Shown: positions 9,020 through 17,912, numbered from the stretch's first letter. The stretch is DNA of 64,000 bases from Halorientalis pallida (GCF_004118325.1 NZ_RDFA01000009.1:1-64000), one strand, 5' to 3'. The notes: generated by a model not told the origin, from the letters alone. A program made the numbers and translations.

Positions 9020-9226
9020 ATGGTCACGGTCGAGGTGGTCGGCGAGGAGACCCGCGAGATCGACCCCGAGACGCTCGGGACTGATCCGACCTACGCGGAT
9101 CTGGTGCGGGCCGTCGACTACAGCCCCCACGAGGTGTCCGTGCTGGTCGACGACCAGCCGGTCCCCGAGGACCGCGCGGTCGATGCCGACTACGTCCGCG
9201 TCCTGCGACTGATCAAGGGCGGGTAG
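9020..9226 (+). CDS. samp2: Ubiquitin-like small archaeal modifier protein 2
   Basis: The 68-residue protein is a beta-grasp ubiquitin-like modifier ending in the C-terminal di-glycine (RLIKGG). That terminus is adenylated by the E1-like UbaA and attached to lysines of target proteins, and SAMP2 is also used as a sulfur carrier for tRNA thiolation. The motif order VTVEVVGEET, YADLVRAVDYSPHEVSVLVD and PVPED matches Haloferax SAMP2 closely. The start is the ATG at 9020, with a weak TATA-like TCAAATC about 27 nt upstream (8991-8997). It is followed by the acetyltransferase gene on the same strand. Confidence 0.93.
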   Translation: MVTVEVVGEETREIDPETLGTDPTYADLVRAVDYSPHEVSVLVDDQPVPEDRAVDADYVRVLRLIKGG

Positions 9227-9290
9227 CGGGTCGTGACGAATCCGCCCCAGCCCCCCGCGCTCTTTACCCGGCAGCGGCTATCCCACACCG

Positions 9291-9656
9291 ATGGAGATTC
9301 GCGAGGCGACGGCCGAGGACCTGCCGGCCGTGATGACAGTCTTCGACGGGGCCATGCTGGCGACCGACGTGGCGACCGTCCGGCAGGCCATCGACCGGGG
9401 CGACCTGCTCGTGGCCGTGGCCGAGGGCCGCGTTCTCGGAGCCTGTCTCCTGGTCGGCGACGAGATCGAGGCGGTGGCGGTCCGGCGTGCTCGCCGAGAC
9501 CAGGGCATCGGCACGGCGCTGGTCGCGGCCGCCGCCGACCGCCGGGCGCGCCTCGTCGTCGAGTTCGACCCGCGGGTCCGGCCGTTCTGGGCGTCGCTCG
9601 GGTTCGAGATCGACGCCGCCGAGGGATCGGACCGCTACCGGGGCGTCCGCGAGTGA
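9291..9656 (+). CDS. GNAT family N-acetyltransferase
   Basis: The 121-residue protein has the compact GNAT fold: IREATAEDLPAVMTVFD at the N-terminus, the acetyl-CoA pyrophosphate-binding motif RRDQGIGTALVAAA (R-x-x-G-x-G/A type), and the terminal FWASLGFEI motif. It is shorter than most GNATs because the middle beta strands are minimal. The acceptor is unknown. Its start follows the SAMP2 gene by 64 bp and its stop lies 1 bp from the convergent regulator gene. Confidence 0.87.
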   Translation: MEIREATAEDLPAVMTVFDGAMLATDVATVRQAIDRGDLLVAVAEGRVLGACLLVGDEIEAVAVRRARRDQGIGTALVAAAADRRARLVVEFDPRVRPFWASLGFEIDAAEGSDRYRGVRE

Positions 9657-9657
9657 G

Positions 9658-10530
9658 TCACGCCTCCAGCGTGCGGACGCGTCTGAGGACGCGCTCGACG
9701 GCGTCGTCGGACCGGTAGTCGAGTTCGCCGCTGCCCTCTCGATACGTGACCACGCCGGCGCTCGACAGTTTCGGCACGTGTGAGTGGACGAGCGAGATCT
9801 CGATTCGCTCGGGGGACTGGCCCGGAACGCCGCCCACGTTCGCGAGGTACTCCGCCGCGTTCGTCACGGTGACGGGCTCGTCGGCGAGCGAGAGATACGA
9901 GAGCAGTTCCCGGCGGGTCCGGTTCGCGAGCAGGTCGAGCGCGGTGTCGACCACACCGGGATCGACATCGGCGGCGAACGGGGAGAGTCGGTCCGGCGGC
10001 CGCTCGTCGGGACCGCGGGCGGTTCGCTGTGCCAGTTCGTAGCCCGCCCAGCGTGCCAGCAGCGCGACGACGGCCACTTCGAACTCGTCGAGGGACTCCT
10101 CGTGGGGGGCTTCGCTCGCGAAACAGACGGTCCCTCGCCGCTCGCCGTCGAACTCGACGGCGGACCCGACGTAACTCTCGAGCCCGAACCGCTGGTAGGC
10201 GGGGTCGTCCGCCCAGCCCTCCTGACTGGCCGCTTCGACCGTCAACTGGCCCGTGTCGGTCCGGATGGTCCGCCGACAGTACGTTTCCGGGAGCGGCAGC
10301 GTCTCGCCTTCCTCGACGAGGCCGTCCTCGCCGGCGGTCAGGACGATGTCCTGCTGGCCCGCCTGCTGGTCGATGTGGGTCAGAAAGCCGTAGGAGAGGT
10401 CGAGACGGTTCCGCTCCCGTTCCAGTGCCCGTGCCAGTCGGTCGGTGAACGACGTTCCCGGATCCAACACGATCGTCGAGAGATCGAGCAGGTGATCGAC
10501 TCGTTGCTCCGGAGTCGCGTCAGCCGCCAT
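9658..10530 (-). CDS. GAF-domain sensor with C-terminal winged-helix (DUF7344-like) regulator
   Basis: The 290-residue protein has a GAF domain at about residues 25-165 (LSYGFLTHID, LPLPETYCRRTI, VGSAVEFDGERRGTVCF). A C-terminal haloarchaeal winged-helix domain follows, with LANRTRRELLSYLSLADEPVTV, LVHSHVPKLSSAGVVTY and the basic end DAVERVLRRVRTLEA. GAF domains bind small ligands or tetrapyrroles. The C-terminal fold is shared with haloarchaeal transcription regulators. The signal sensed is unknown. The protein at 53645-54082 has a related C-terminal fold without the GAF domain. Confidence 0.82.
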   Translation of the reverse strand: MAADATPEQRVDHLLDLSTIVLDPGTSFTDRLARALERERNRLDLSYGFLTHIDQQAGQQDIVLTAGEDGLVEEGETLPLPETYCRRTIRTDTGQLTVEAASQEGWADDPAYQRFGLESYVGSAVEFDGERRGTVCFASEAPHEESLDEFEVAVVALLARWAGYELAQRTARGPDERPPDRLSPFAADVDPGVVDTALDLLANRTRRELLSYLSLADEPVTVTNAAEYLANVGGVPGQSPERIEISLVHSHVPKLSSAGVVTYREGSGELDYRSDDAVERVLRRVRTLEA

Positions 10531-10628
10531 AGCGAGTAGTATTATCCAGTCGTTTCCTTAGATCTTTGGGGTGTAAATTGGCGCTAGGATGGCCTTATTG
10601 CACGAATTCACCGCTTCGAATACCAGAT

Positions 10629-12002
10629 TCAGACGAGGGGTTCGACCAGCTCCCGTCCGGCCGACAGGAGCTCCCGCACGCGCTCGTCGCTGGTCGCCTC
10701 GGCGTACACCCGGAGCTTTGGTTCGGTGCCGCTGGGCCGGACCAGCAGCCAGGCGCCGTCCGCCAGGAAGATCTTGAAGCCGTCCACGTCGTTGACACGG
10801 TCGACGGCCGTCCCGGCGATCTCGTCGGGCAGTGCCCCGTCCAGATCCGCGATAACCTCGGATTTGCGGTCGTCGGGACAGTCGACGCTGATCCGATCCT
10901 GGTGGACTTCGCCGTGTTCGTCCTCCAGTGCCGACACGCGCTCGTCCAGCGGGCGCTCGACGGCCGCGGCCGCCGTCAGCAGTGCGAGCGTGACGCCGTC
11001 CTTGTTCCGGAGGTGGCCCCGGACCCCGAAGCCACCGCTCTCCTCGCCGCCCATCAGCGCGTCCGTCTCTCGCATGGCCTCGGCGACGTGTTTGAAGCCG
11101 ACCGGCGTCTCGGCGACGGGCTCGCCGTGAGCCTCGGCGACGCGGTCGACGATGGCGCTGGTCGAGACCGTCCGGACCGCGGACCCCGACTCGGATTCGA
11201 GCAGATGGTCGTACACCGCGGCGAAGAACAGGGAGGGGTCCAGAAAGCCACGCTCGGGTGTGACGACGCCGATCCGGTCGGCGTCGCCGTCGTTGGCGAT
11301 CCCCAGGTCGGCCGGGCCCGACCGGACACGTTCGATCAACGTGTCGAGTTTCTCGGCGCTTGGCTCGGGCGATTCGCCGCCGAACTCGGGGTCGGTCCCA
11401 CAGCGCAGGCGCTCGACCTCGGCACCGGCGGCTTCGAGCAGGCGGTCGGTCACGTCGCGGCCGCTCCCGTGCATCGCGTCGTAGGCGACGGTCAACCCGT
11501 CGAGATCGGTGTCGACGAACGCCAGCGCGTGGTCGACGTACGGGCCCACCAAGTCGACTTCCTCGACGGCCCCGTGTTCGGCCTCCGGGAGTGGGTCGGG
11601 GTCGGCCAGGTTGGCCTCGATGCGGTCGGTCACGTCCGCCGGGGCCGGCGAGCCGTCCTCCGGGACGAACTTCACGCCGTTGTACTCGGGCGGGTTGTGT
11701 GAGGCGGTCAGCATGAGCGCGCCGGCCAGGTCACGGTCCCGGACGCTCCAGGCGACGACCGGGGTCGGACAGTCCCGCTCGGGGAGCAGGACGTCGAACC
11801 CGTTGGCACAGAGGACGCGCGCGAGTTCTTCCGCGAAGCCCCGCGAGTGTTCCCGGGCGTCGTACCCCACCGCGACCGTCCCTGTGTCGTCGTCCTCCCG
11901 CAATACCGAAGCGACTCCCTGCCCCACCATCCGGACGCGCCGGTCGGTGAACGTCTCCAGGGTGGCCCGCCACCCGTCGGTGCCGAACGAGATCTGATCC
12001 AT
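10629..12002 (-). CDS. Phosphohexomutase (phosphoglucomutase/phosphomannomutase family)
   Basis: The 457-residue alpha-D-phosphohexomutase interconverts hexose-1- and -6-phosphates. Domain 1 carries the phosphoserine loop LTASHNPPEYNG, domain 2 the Mg2+-binding loop DGDADRIG, domain 3 the sugar-binding GGEESGGFG, and domain 4 the phosphate-binding RPSGTEPKLRVYAE. Specificity for glucose, mannose or glucosamine cannot be read from these motifs. A TATA-like GACTTTTTGC (complement of 12023-12032) lies about 26 nt upstream of the ATG. A paralogue, probably GlmM, is at 14796-16103. Confidence 0.93.
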   Translation of the reverse strand: MDQISFGTDGWRATLETFTDRRVRMVGQGVASVLREDDDTGTVAVGYDAREHSRGFAEELARVLCANGFDVLLPERDCPTPVVAWSVRDRDLAGALMLTASHNPPEYNGVKFVPEDGSPAPADVTDRIEANLADPDPLPEAEHGAVEEVDLVGPYVDHALAFVDTDLDGLTVAYDAMHGSGRDVTDRLLEAAGAEVERLRCGTDPEFGGESPEPSAEKLDTLIERVRSGPADLGIANDGDADRIGVVTPERGFLDPSLFFAAVYDHLLESESGSAVRTVSTSAIVDRVAEAHGEPVAETPVGFKHVAEAMRETDALMGGEESGGFGVRGHLRNKDGVTLALLTAAAAVERPLDERVSALEDEHGEVHQDRISVDCPDDRKSEVIADLDGALPDEIAGTAVDRVNDVDGFKIFLADGAWLLVRPSGTEPKLRVYAEATSDERVRELLSAGRELVEPLV

Positions 12003-12081
12003 ACGGTCCCTCGCTCGTGGCCCTGCAAAAAGTCACGGTTGCTGACAATCCAGTGGGGGTTCCACACCGGCCCTACCGCTC

Positions 12082-12342
12082 TCAGGCCTCGATCAGCCGC
12101 TCTTTCTCGGCCCGAGAGCACTCTTTGATCTCGTACTCGCGGGACATGGCGGCCGACTTCGAGGCGAAGGCCTCGACGTGGACGAGTTCGACCGGCGTGC
12201 GCCCGCGGGTGTACTTCGCGCCCTCGCCAGCGTCGTGTTCGGCGACCCGGCGCTGTACGTCGGTCGTGTAGCCGGTATAGAGAGTATCGTCGGCACAGCG
12301 TAGCACGTAGACGTAGTGGTCCGACACGGGCGGACTCTGCAC
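12082..12342 (-). CDS. GIY-YIG nuclease-fold protein (UPF0213 type)
   Basis: The 86-residue single-domain protein has the GIY-YIG core: [17 protein letters not shown] at the start, [27 protein letters not shown] in the middle, and a [19 protein letters not shown] helix with the likely catalytic glutamate. This is the YhbQ/UPF0213 group, often described as nuclease-like with unknown biological targets. There is no ATG. The GTG at 12342 or the GTG 15 nt further in could start translation. Confidence 0.85.
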   Translation of the reverse strand: MQSPPVSDHYVYVLRCADDTLYTGYTTDVQRRVAEHDAGEGAKYTRGRTPVELVHVEAFASKSAAMSREYEIKECSRAEKERLIEA

Positions 12343-12485
12343 GCGGGCGACGGTGAGCGTTACGTTCGGCGTCGGGACTACGGAGGTACGAAAGGGCAGT
12401 GTCGCCCGGCCCGCTGCCGGAGCAGTGCCGCCGAAATGGGCTTCGCGTGGTGTCTAGACCACGATTCGGGTGGCCACAGTGGCCG

Positions 12486-12635
12486 TCACGCTTTGTGAGC
12501 GCGCTCGCGTGCGACCTCGGCGATGCCAGCGTTCGCCGAGCAACTCGGGCAGGCGTGAACCTCGCCGTACTCGTCCGCGAAGACCCGAGCGAACTGGTCG
12601 GACACGTGCGCGCCGCAGTGATTACAGTCTGGCAT
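12486..12635 (-). CDS. Small two-CxxC zinc-ribbon protein
   Basis: An ATG at 12635 encodes 49 residues with two knuckles, CNHCG near the start and CPSC in the middle, plus a basic C-terminus (ARERAHKA). The layout matches the short CPxCG-type zinc-finger microproteins that are abundant in haloarchaea. It is clearly related to the 52-residue protein at 16148-16306 (MPDC/MPEC, NHCGAxV / QNCGAFV). Its partner and function are unknown. Adaptor or nucleic-acid binding roles are typical guesses for this class. Confidence 0.78.
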   Translation of the reverse strand: MPDCNHCGAHVSDQFARVFADEYGEVHACPSCSANAGIAEVARERAHKA

Positions 12636-12755
12636 TCGTCACTGCCGGCAGCGACCGACTGCCGACACTATCTGTAGGGGTCGCGTGTACATATCCTCAA
12701 TACCGGACCAGTAAGGTATCCCCGCGTGGCCGCGCCGTCTCTCGGTTTTGGCTCC

Positions 12756-13517
12756 TCACCCATCGCGAGCGGCGTCGACCGCGCGGGCGATCAGCGCGGC
12801 CTGTGCCCCCGCGGTGAAGCCGGCGTCGACGTTGACGACGGTTAGGGCGGTACAGGACTGGAGCATGCCGTCGAGAGCGGCTTCGCCGTCGCCCGCGTGG
12901 CCGTAGCCCGTCGACACCGGGAGGCCGATGACGGGGGTGTCGACGAGGCCGGCGACGACCGTCGGGAGCGCGCCCTCGCGCCCGGCGGCGACGATCAACA
13001 CGTCGAGGTCGCGGAGCGCGGGCAACTGGTCGAGCAAGCGGACGATGCTGGCCACGCCAACGTCGTCGACGCGCTCGACCTGTGCGCCCATCTCGCGGGC
13101 GAGGACCGCCGCCTCGCCCGCGGGTTCGGCGTCGGACGTGCCGGCGGTGACGACGCCGACGGTCGCGTCCAGGTGCGGTCGCTCGAACCCGTCGGTGTGA
13201 GCCACCAGCACCCGTGCGCGCTCGTGATACGTGTCCTCGGCGTCGTGACTCGCCAGGCGTTCCCTGACCGTGGCCAGCGCGTCGGCGTCCAGTCGGGTCA
13301 CGATGGCTCGCCCGGTCGTCTCGACGGCCGTGGCCGCCAGGTCGGCCACCTCGGCCGGCGTCTTCCCGTCGGCCAGGATCGCCTCCGGCACGCCCGCCCG
13401 CGTCTCCCTGGCGGCGTCGAACCGCCCGGCCTCGCCCGTGGCGTAGCCGGCGAGTTCCGCCTGTGCCTCGGCGGGACTCACCTCGCCCGTCGCGACCGCT
13501 TCGAGCAACTCGCGCAT
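12756..13517 (-). CDS. larB: LarB, nickel-pincer cofactor biosynthesis (AIR-carboxylase-like)
   Basis: The 253-residue protein carries an N-terminal helical region followed by a PurE-like AIR carboxylase domain: TVGVVTAGTSDAEPAGEAAVLAREMG, VLIVAAGREGALPTVVAGL and PVIGLPVSTGYGHAGDGEAAL. LarB carboxylates and hydrolyses nicotinic acid adenine dinucleotide in the first step of nickel-pincer nucleotide synthesis, used by lactate racemase-type enzymes. The ATG at 13517 begins MRELLEAVATGEVSP, as in other LarB. The longer open frame upstream is not protein-like. LarE is encoded 13 kb away (26586-27479). LarC and LarA are not in the window. Confidence 0.92.
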   Translation of the reverse strand: MRELLEAVATGEVSPAEAQAELAGYATGEAGRFDAARETRAGVPEAILADGKTPAEVADLAATAVETTGRAIVTRLDADALATVRERLASHDAEDTYHERARVLVAHTDGFERPHLDATVGVVTAGTSDAEPAGEAAVLAREMGAQVERVDDVGVASIVRLLDQLPALRDLDVLIVAAGREGALPTVVAGLVDTPVIGLPVSTGYGHAGDGEAALDGMLQSCTALTVVNVDAGFTAGAQAALIARAVDAARDG

Positions 13518-13770
13518 ACGCCCCCTCCACACTCGACTCACTCCTACCCATCGACTCTGCCGCAGAATAGACGATACACTGACACATATTCTTTCAGACC
13601 AAAGCGCGCGCGAGCGACCGCCTAACGGGTGTACACGACCAGTTCGCCGGTTCGAAGGGGGTCGACGCAGGCTTTTCGTTAAATACCGGCCAGTGGCTTT
13701 AAAAAGGGGGAACCGCGAAACCGGCTCAGACCCCCGTGAATACCGGCGAGAAACTGCACAAACGGGAAAG

Positions 13771-13778
13771 TATTTAAA
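13771..13778 (+). promoter_or_regulatory. TATA box of the DUF1931 histone-fold gene
   Basis: TATTTAAA is centred about 29 nt upstream of the ATG at 13803, with a purine-rich GGGAAAG directly before it that fits a BRE. This is one of the clearest promoters in the window and implies a leaderless or nearly leaderless mRNA. Confidence 0.7.
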
Positions 13779-13802
13779 CCACCCTCTGGAAAGGCCGCGT
13801 GT

Positions 13803-13970
13803 ATGGCAGACCTGATCGTCAAAGCCGCCGTCAAGGAAGCGCTCGATGACATGAACGTCGCATCTGACTTCTACGACGCACTCGACGAGGAAGTCGACGA
13901 GCTGCTCGAGGACGCCGCACGTCGTGCAGAGGAGAACGACCGCAAGACCGTCCAGCCGCGCGACCTCTAG
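13803..13970 (+). CDS. DUF1931 histone-fold small protein
   Basis: An ATG at 13803 opens a 55-residue frame beginning MADLIVKAAVKEALDDMNVA and ending with EENDRKTVQPRDL. The helix-loop-helix layout, the 'V-K-AAVKEAL' first helix and the terminal 'NDRKTVQPRDL' (compare the histone 'RKTVKAEDI') place it with the DUF1931 histone-fold family. Proteins of this type dimerise and may bind DNA or serve as regulators. It is very acidic, unlike classical DNA-wrapping histones, so a structural chromatin role is uncertain. It has a strong TATA box and no co-transcribed neighbour. Confidence 0.88.
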   Translation: MADLIVKAAVKEALDDMNVASDFYDALDEEVDELLEDAARRAEENDRKTVQPRDL

Positions 13971-14023
13971 GCTGGGAATCCAGTTCGTTTTTTCACCGGG
14001 TACCACGGCCGCCAGCCACGGGT

Positions 14024-14704
14024 CTACCGCTCCCGGACCGTCGCACCGTCGTCGGTTCCGACGTAGATCGCGTCGGCCAGGTCGACGAACAGGCCGTGTT
14101 CGAGGACGCCCGGACACGCCGAGAGGTCGGCCGCGAGTGCGGCGGGGTCGTCTATCTCCCCGAAGTCACAGTCCAGCACGAGATTCCCGTTGTCGGTGAC
14201 GACCGGGCCGTCCTTCCGCTCGGCGAGCCGGAGGTCCGGCTCGCCACCCAGGTCACGGATGCTGGCCGCGACGGGCTCGCGGGCGTCGGGGAGGACTTCG
14301 ACTGGCACCGGGACCGACAGCCGGTCGGCGAGCTTGGACTCGTCGGCGACCACCAGGAACCGGTCGGCGGCGGCGTCGACCAGCTTTTCGCGGGCGTGGG
14401 CCGCCCCGCCGCCCTTGATCAGGTCGCCGTCGGCCACCTGATCGGCCCCGTCGATCGCGATATCCGGTGTCGCGTCGTCGAGCGTCGTCAGCGGGACCCC
14501 CACCTCCCGGGCGAGTTCCCGCGACTGGTAGGATGTCGGGATTCCCTCGACGTCCAGACCGGCGTCGACCGCCCGGCCGAGCGCCCGGATGGCGTGGGCC
14601 GCGGTGCTGCCGGTGCCAAGTCCCACCACCTGTCCGTCCGCGACGGCCTCGGCGGCGGCCTCGCCGGCGCGTCGCTTCGCCTCGTCACTCCCGCCGCGTT
14701 TCAT
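14024..14704 (-). CDS. rpiA: Ribose-5-phosphate isomerase A
   Basis: The 226-residue enzyme interconverts ribose-5-phosphate and ribulose-5-phosphate. It shows the RpiA motifs [38 protein letters not shown] and [10 protein letters not shown]. The ATG at 14704 begins [23 protein letters not shown]-like GCTTTTTGT (complement of about 14728-14736) is 27 nt upstream. It is divergent from the GlmM-type mutase across a 91-bp region. Confidence 0.95.
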   Translation of the reverse strand: MKRGGSDEAKRRAGEAAAEAVADGQVVGLGTGSTAAHAIRALGRAVDAGLDVEGIPTSYQSRELAREVGVPLTTLDDATPDIAIDGADQVADGDLIKGGGAAHAREKLVDAAADRFLVVADESKLADRLSVPVPVEVLPDAREPVAASIRDLGGEPDLRLAERKDGPVVTDNGNLVLDCDFGEIDDPAALAADLSACPGVLEHGLFVDLADAIYVGTDDGATVRER

Positions 14705-14795
14705 GCCCGGGAGAACCGCATCCGCGGACAAAAAGCCGTGGGATCGCCCGGCCAGGAGGCGGATACTTTTGAGGATCACACCCGTCGCCCCGCGT

Positions 14796-16103
14796 ATGTT
14801 CGGAACCAGCGGCATCAGGGGACCGGTGGGCGAGACGGTGACCGCGGACCTGGCGCTCTCGGTCGGGCGCGGCCTCGGCGCCGACGCCGAACGGGTCGTC
14901 GTCGGCCGGGACCCCCGCGAGAGCGGCGAACTGCTCACCGACGCCCTGACGGCCGGGCTGCGCGAGTCCGGGACCGACGTACTGGACCTGGGGCTGGCGG
15001 CGACGCCGACCGTCGCCCGCGCCGTGGCGTGGGAGGAGGCCGACGCCGGCGTCTCGATCACGGCCTCGCACAACCCGCCCGCGGACAACGGGATCAAACT
15101 CTGGCAGGAGAGCGGCCAGGCGTTCGACGCCGAGCGCCGGGAGACGATCAGCCAGCGCGTCCGCGAGGGCGCCGCCGATCTTCAGGGCTGGGACGCACTC
15201 GGGGACCGCCGGGACGCCGACGCCCGCGAGCGCCACGTCCGGGCGCTGGTCTCCGCCGTGGACGTCGCGGACCCGCCGTCGGTGATCGTCGACGTGGGCA
15301 ACGGGGCCGGCGGCGTCACGGTCGACGCCCTGCAGGAACTGGGCTGTCACGTCCAGACGCTGAACGCCCAGCCCGATGGCTCGTTTCCGGGCCGTCCCAG
15401 CGAGCCGACCGCCGAGAACTGTGACTCGCTGGCGACACTGGTGGCCGAATCCGACGCCGACCTCGGCATCGCCCACGACGGGGACGCGGATCGGATGCGC
15501 GCCGTCGCGGGGGACGGCACCTACCTCTCGGGCGACGTGACGCTCGCACTCTTCGCCCGGGCGGCCGCCGACCCCGGTCAGCGCGTCGCCGCGCCCGTCG
15601 ACACCAGCCTCGCGGTCGCGGACCACCTGGCCGAGATCGACGTGCCCGTCGAGCGGACGCAGGTCGGGGACGTGTACGTGGCCGAACGGGTCGCCGAGGA
15701 CGGCGTGGCCTTCGGTGGCGAGCCCAGCGGGGCGTGGATCTGGCCCGACGCGACGCTGTGTCCCGACGGCCCACTGGCGGCCTGTCGACTGGTCGAACTC
15801 GCCGCCGAGCGCCCCCTCGAAGACCGAGCGGCCGAGATCGACACCTATCCCATCCGCCGCGACAGCGTCGCGGTCGACGACAAGGCCGCCGTCATGGACC
15901 GAGTGCGGGACCTCGTTGCCGACCGGTACGACGCCGTCGAGACGCTGGATGGGGTGCGCGTCGACCTGGGCGACGGCTGGTTTCTCCTGCGGGCCAGCGG
16001 GACCCAGCCACTGATCCGGATCACGGCCGAGGCACGCGGGGCTAATCGGGCCGAGACGATCTTCGCGGACGCTCGTGACCTGCTGGAGACCGCGAGAAGT
16101 TGA
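14796..16103 (+). CDS. glmM: Phosphoglucosamine mutase-type phosphohexomutase
   Basis: The 435-residue protein begins [13 protein letters not shown], the characteristic GlmM/archaeal phosphohexomutase start. It carries the phosphoserine loop [12 protein letters not shown], the metal loop HDGDADRM, the sugar-binding [11 protein letters not shown] and the phosphate-binding [15 protein letters not shown]. The GEPSG loop and the shorter size favour GlmM (glucosamine-6-phosphate to glucosamine-1-phosphate, leading to UDP-GlcNAc) over glucose mutases. A TATA-like ATACTTTT (14763-14770) lies about 29 nt upstream of the ATG. This is the second mutase of the fold in 6 kb. Confidence 0.9.
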   Translation: MFGTSGIRGPVGETVTADLALSVGRGLGADAERVVVGRDPRESGELLTDALTAGLRESGTDVLDLGLAATPTVARAVAWEEADAGVSITASHNPPADNGIKLWQESGQAFDAERRETISQRVREGAADLQGWDALGDRRDADARERHVRALVSAVDVADPPSVIVDVGNGAGGVTVDALQELGCHVQTLNAQPDGSFPGRPSEPTAENCDSLATLVAESDADLGIAHDGDADRMRAVAGDGTYLSGDVTLALFARAAADPGQRVAAPVDTSLAVADHLAEIDVPVERTQVGDVYVAERVAEDGVAFGGEPSGAWIWPDATLCPDGPLAACRLVELAAERPLEDRAAEIDTYPIRRDSVAVDDKAAVMDRVRDLVADRYDAVETLDGVRVDLGDGWFLLRASGTQPLIRITAEARGANRAETIFADARDLLETARS

Positions 16104-16147
16104 GGGGTGGTTCCGGACGACGGGCCGTACCGTCCCGTCGGGGGTGG

Positions 16148-16306
16148 CTATCCGCGCCGCGTCGACCGCGCTTTCCGGACGTCAGCGCCGTCGCGGATCT
16201 TGTCCTCACACTGCGGGCAGACCCGTGGTGCTTGGATGCCGTTCGGTGTAAAGACACGTGCATACGCGGCAGTGACAAAAGCGCCGCAGTTCTGACATTC
16301 CGGCAT
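16148..16306 (-). CDS. Small two-CxxC zinc-ribbon protein
   Basis: An ATG at 16306 encodes 52 residues: MPECQNCGAFVTAAYARVF, then CPQCEDK and a basic tail DVRKARSTRRG. Two cysteine knuckles (CxxC with Gly, CPxC) form a zinc ribbon of the haloarchaeal short type. It is a paralogue of the protein at 12486-12635. A CTTAAC element about 29 nt upstream (near 16333-16338) could be its TATA box. The function is unknown. Confidence 0.8.
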   Translation of the reverse strand: MPECQNCGAFVTAAYARVFTPNGIQAPRVCPQCEDKIRDGADVRKARSTRRG

Positions 16307-16566
16307 ACATCCGGTGCATAGGATGGTGTTGTCTTAACTTTGGGTGGTGATTGTGACACTCTCCCGCGCCGACGAACGCCTCGGACACCGCCACGGACGG
16401 CCCGTCCGCTCGCTACCGGTGTCATTTGCCGATACGTTCTGCGCACGACGTGTCGGGCCACGACCAGCCACCCTCGCGCGCTATATATCGGACGAACGTC
16501 ACGACTCCGCTCGGGACGGGCCGTCGGCGACACAGCCTTTTGACGGTGCCGGTCGTACCCCGGGCC

Positions 16567-17265
16567 ATGTCACGTACTGCCGTGATCGCCGGCGTCGGCC
16601 CCGGGCTCGGCGAATCCATCGCCCGACGGTTCGCCGCCGAGGGCTGTCGCGTCGGGCTGTTCGCCCGCTCTGAATCGTACCTCGACGACCTCGCCACGGA
16701 ACTGGACGACACCGCCGGCGCAGGGCTAGCGGTACCGACCGACCTCACCGATCCCGAAGAAATCGCCGCCGGATTCGCGGCCGTCCGCGAGGCGTTCGGT
16801 CCCGTCGACGTCCTCGTCAACCACGCCAGCGCCGCCTCGTGGGACGGCCTCACCGACATCTCCGCGGCGTCGTTCGACCGCGCGCTCGCCGTCGGGCCGA
16901 AGGCCGCGCTCCACTGCTCGCAAGAAGCTGTCACGGACATGCTCGATTCGGACGGCGGCACGGTGATCTTCACCGGCGCGACCACGTCGGTCCGGGGCCG
17001 GGAGGGCGCGGTCGGGTTCTCCGCCGCGAAGTTCGCCTGCCGGGGACTGGCCGAGTCGATGGCTCGCGAACTCGGCCCCGAGGGCGTCCACGTCGCCCAC
17101 GTCGTCCTCGACGGGATGATTCGGCCCCCGGATACCGAGGTCGAGACCGAAGCGGACTATCTCGACCCCGACGCCATCGCCGACAGCTACTGGCACCTGG
17201 TCGAGCAAGACGAGTCGGCGTGGACGCTGGAACTCGACCTGCGGCCCCACGTCGAGGAATTTTAG
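16567..17265 (+). CDS. SDR-fold oxidoreductase-like protein, catalytic Tyr replaced
   Basis: The 232-residue Rossmann protein has the N-terminal cofactor loop AGVGPGLGESIARRF, the DLTDPEEI acidic turn, VDVLVNHASA (the NNAG equivalent, here NHAS), and the active-site helix GFSAAKFACRGLAESMARELG. In classical short-chain dehydrogenases the last motif is Y-x-x-x-K; here the tyrosine is phenylalanine and the lysine is kept. It therefore either uses another acid or is not a dehydrogenase. Its stop overlaps the stop of the convergent lipoprotein gene by a few bases. Confidence 0.88.
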   Translation: MSRTAVIAGVGPGLGESIARRFAAEGCRVGLFARSESYLDDLATELDDTAGAGLAVPTDLTDPEEIAAGFAAVREAFGPVDVLVNHASAASWDGLTDISAASFDRALAVGPKAALHCSQEAVTDMLDSDGGTVIFTGATTSVRGREGAVGFSAAKFACRGLAESMARELGPEGVHVAHVVLDGMIRPPDTEVETEADYLDPDAIADSYWHLVEQDESAWTLELDLRPHVEEF

Positions 17266-17912
17266 AGACCGATCCCCACGTCGAGGTCCCGGTCACAGGT
17301 CGCCTCGAAGGCGCTGTCGGGCTGCTCGTCCGCGTCGGCGTACCGGACCAGCGTCGCCGCGTCCAGTTCGGCGGGGACCTCGAACCCGAGCACGCCCGCC
17401 CGCGTCTCCCCGGGCGAGAGATCGACGCTGACCTCGAAGCCTGCGTCGAGCGACCGGAGCGGTGGCTCCAGGTACCACGTCGCGTCACAGAGTTGCGCCC
17501 GCAGGCCGAACACCCCGTAGGGTCCGACGTCGACCGGGCGGTCGACCGCGGGCGTCAGTTCCAGCCGGAAGACGACGTAGACCATGCCCCGTGCCGGGCT
17601 ATAGGAGAGAAACTCCGAATCGTCAGGGGACATCGACGGCTGTGTCCGGGCGTTCCAGCGGACCGAGAGCGTCGTCTCCGCGTCGGCAGTTCCGTCGGCG
17701 GTCGTCGGAATCGGGTCGGCGTCCCCGGCGCTGGATTCCACGACACAGCCCTCCGGCATCGGGGTCGCGGGACAGCCGGCAGCGTCGCCGGTCGCGGTCC
17801 CGTCGGTCGTGGCCGCGCCGGTCGTCCCGTCGTCGCGTGCGCCACAGCCCGCCAGCCCTGCGGCCAGTGCCAGCGCGCCGGTCCGGAGCACGCCTCGTCG
17901 TGACTGTCGCAT
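17262..17912 (-). CDS. Tat-type lipoprotein of unknown function
   Basis: The 216-residue protein starts MRQSRRGVLRTGALALAAGL and continues to a lipobox AGC at about residue 22. The twin-arginine plus lipobox signal predicts Tat export followed by lipid attachment at that Cys. A Thr/Ala/Asp-rich linker (~25 residues) leads to a beta-rich domain with VYVVFRLELTPAVDRPVDVGPYGVF and DLSPGETRAGVLGFEVP, the pattern of DUF4352-like immunoglobulin-fold domains. Several cysteines in the mature part could form disulfides. The ligand or role is unknown. Confidence 0.8.
   Translation of the reverse strand: MRQSRRGVLRTGALALAAGLAGCGARDDGTTGAATTDGTATGDAAGCPATPMPEGCVVESSAGDADPIPTTADGTADAETTLSVRWNARTQPSMSPDDSEFLSYSPARGMVYVVFRLELTPAVDRPVDVGPYGVFGLRAQLCDATWYLEPPLRSLDAGFEVSVDLSPGETRAGVLGFEVPAELDAATLVRYADADEQPDSAFEATCDRDLDVGIGL

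Noticed and set aside
12756-14117. A longer LarB reading frame extending upstream of 13517
   Set aside because: The extra ~200 codons are not protein-like, run across the DUF1931 gene and its promoter, and LarB proteins begin at the 13517 ATG.
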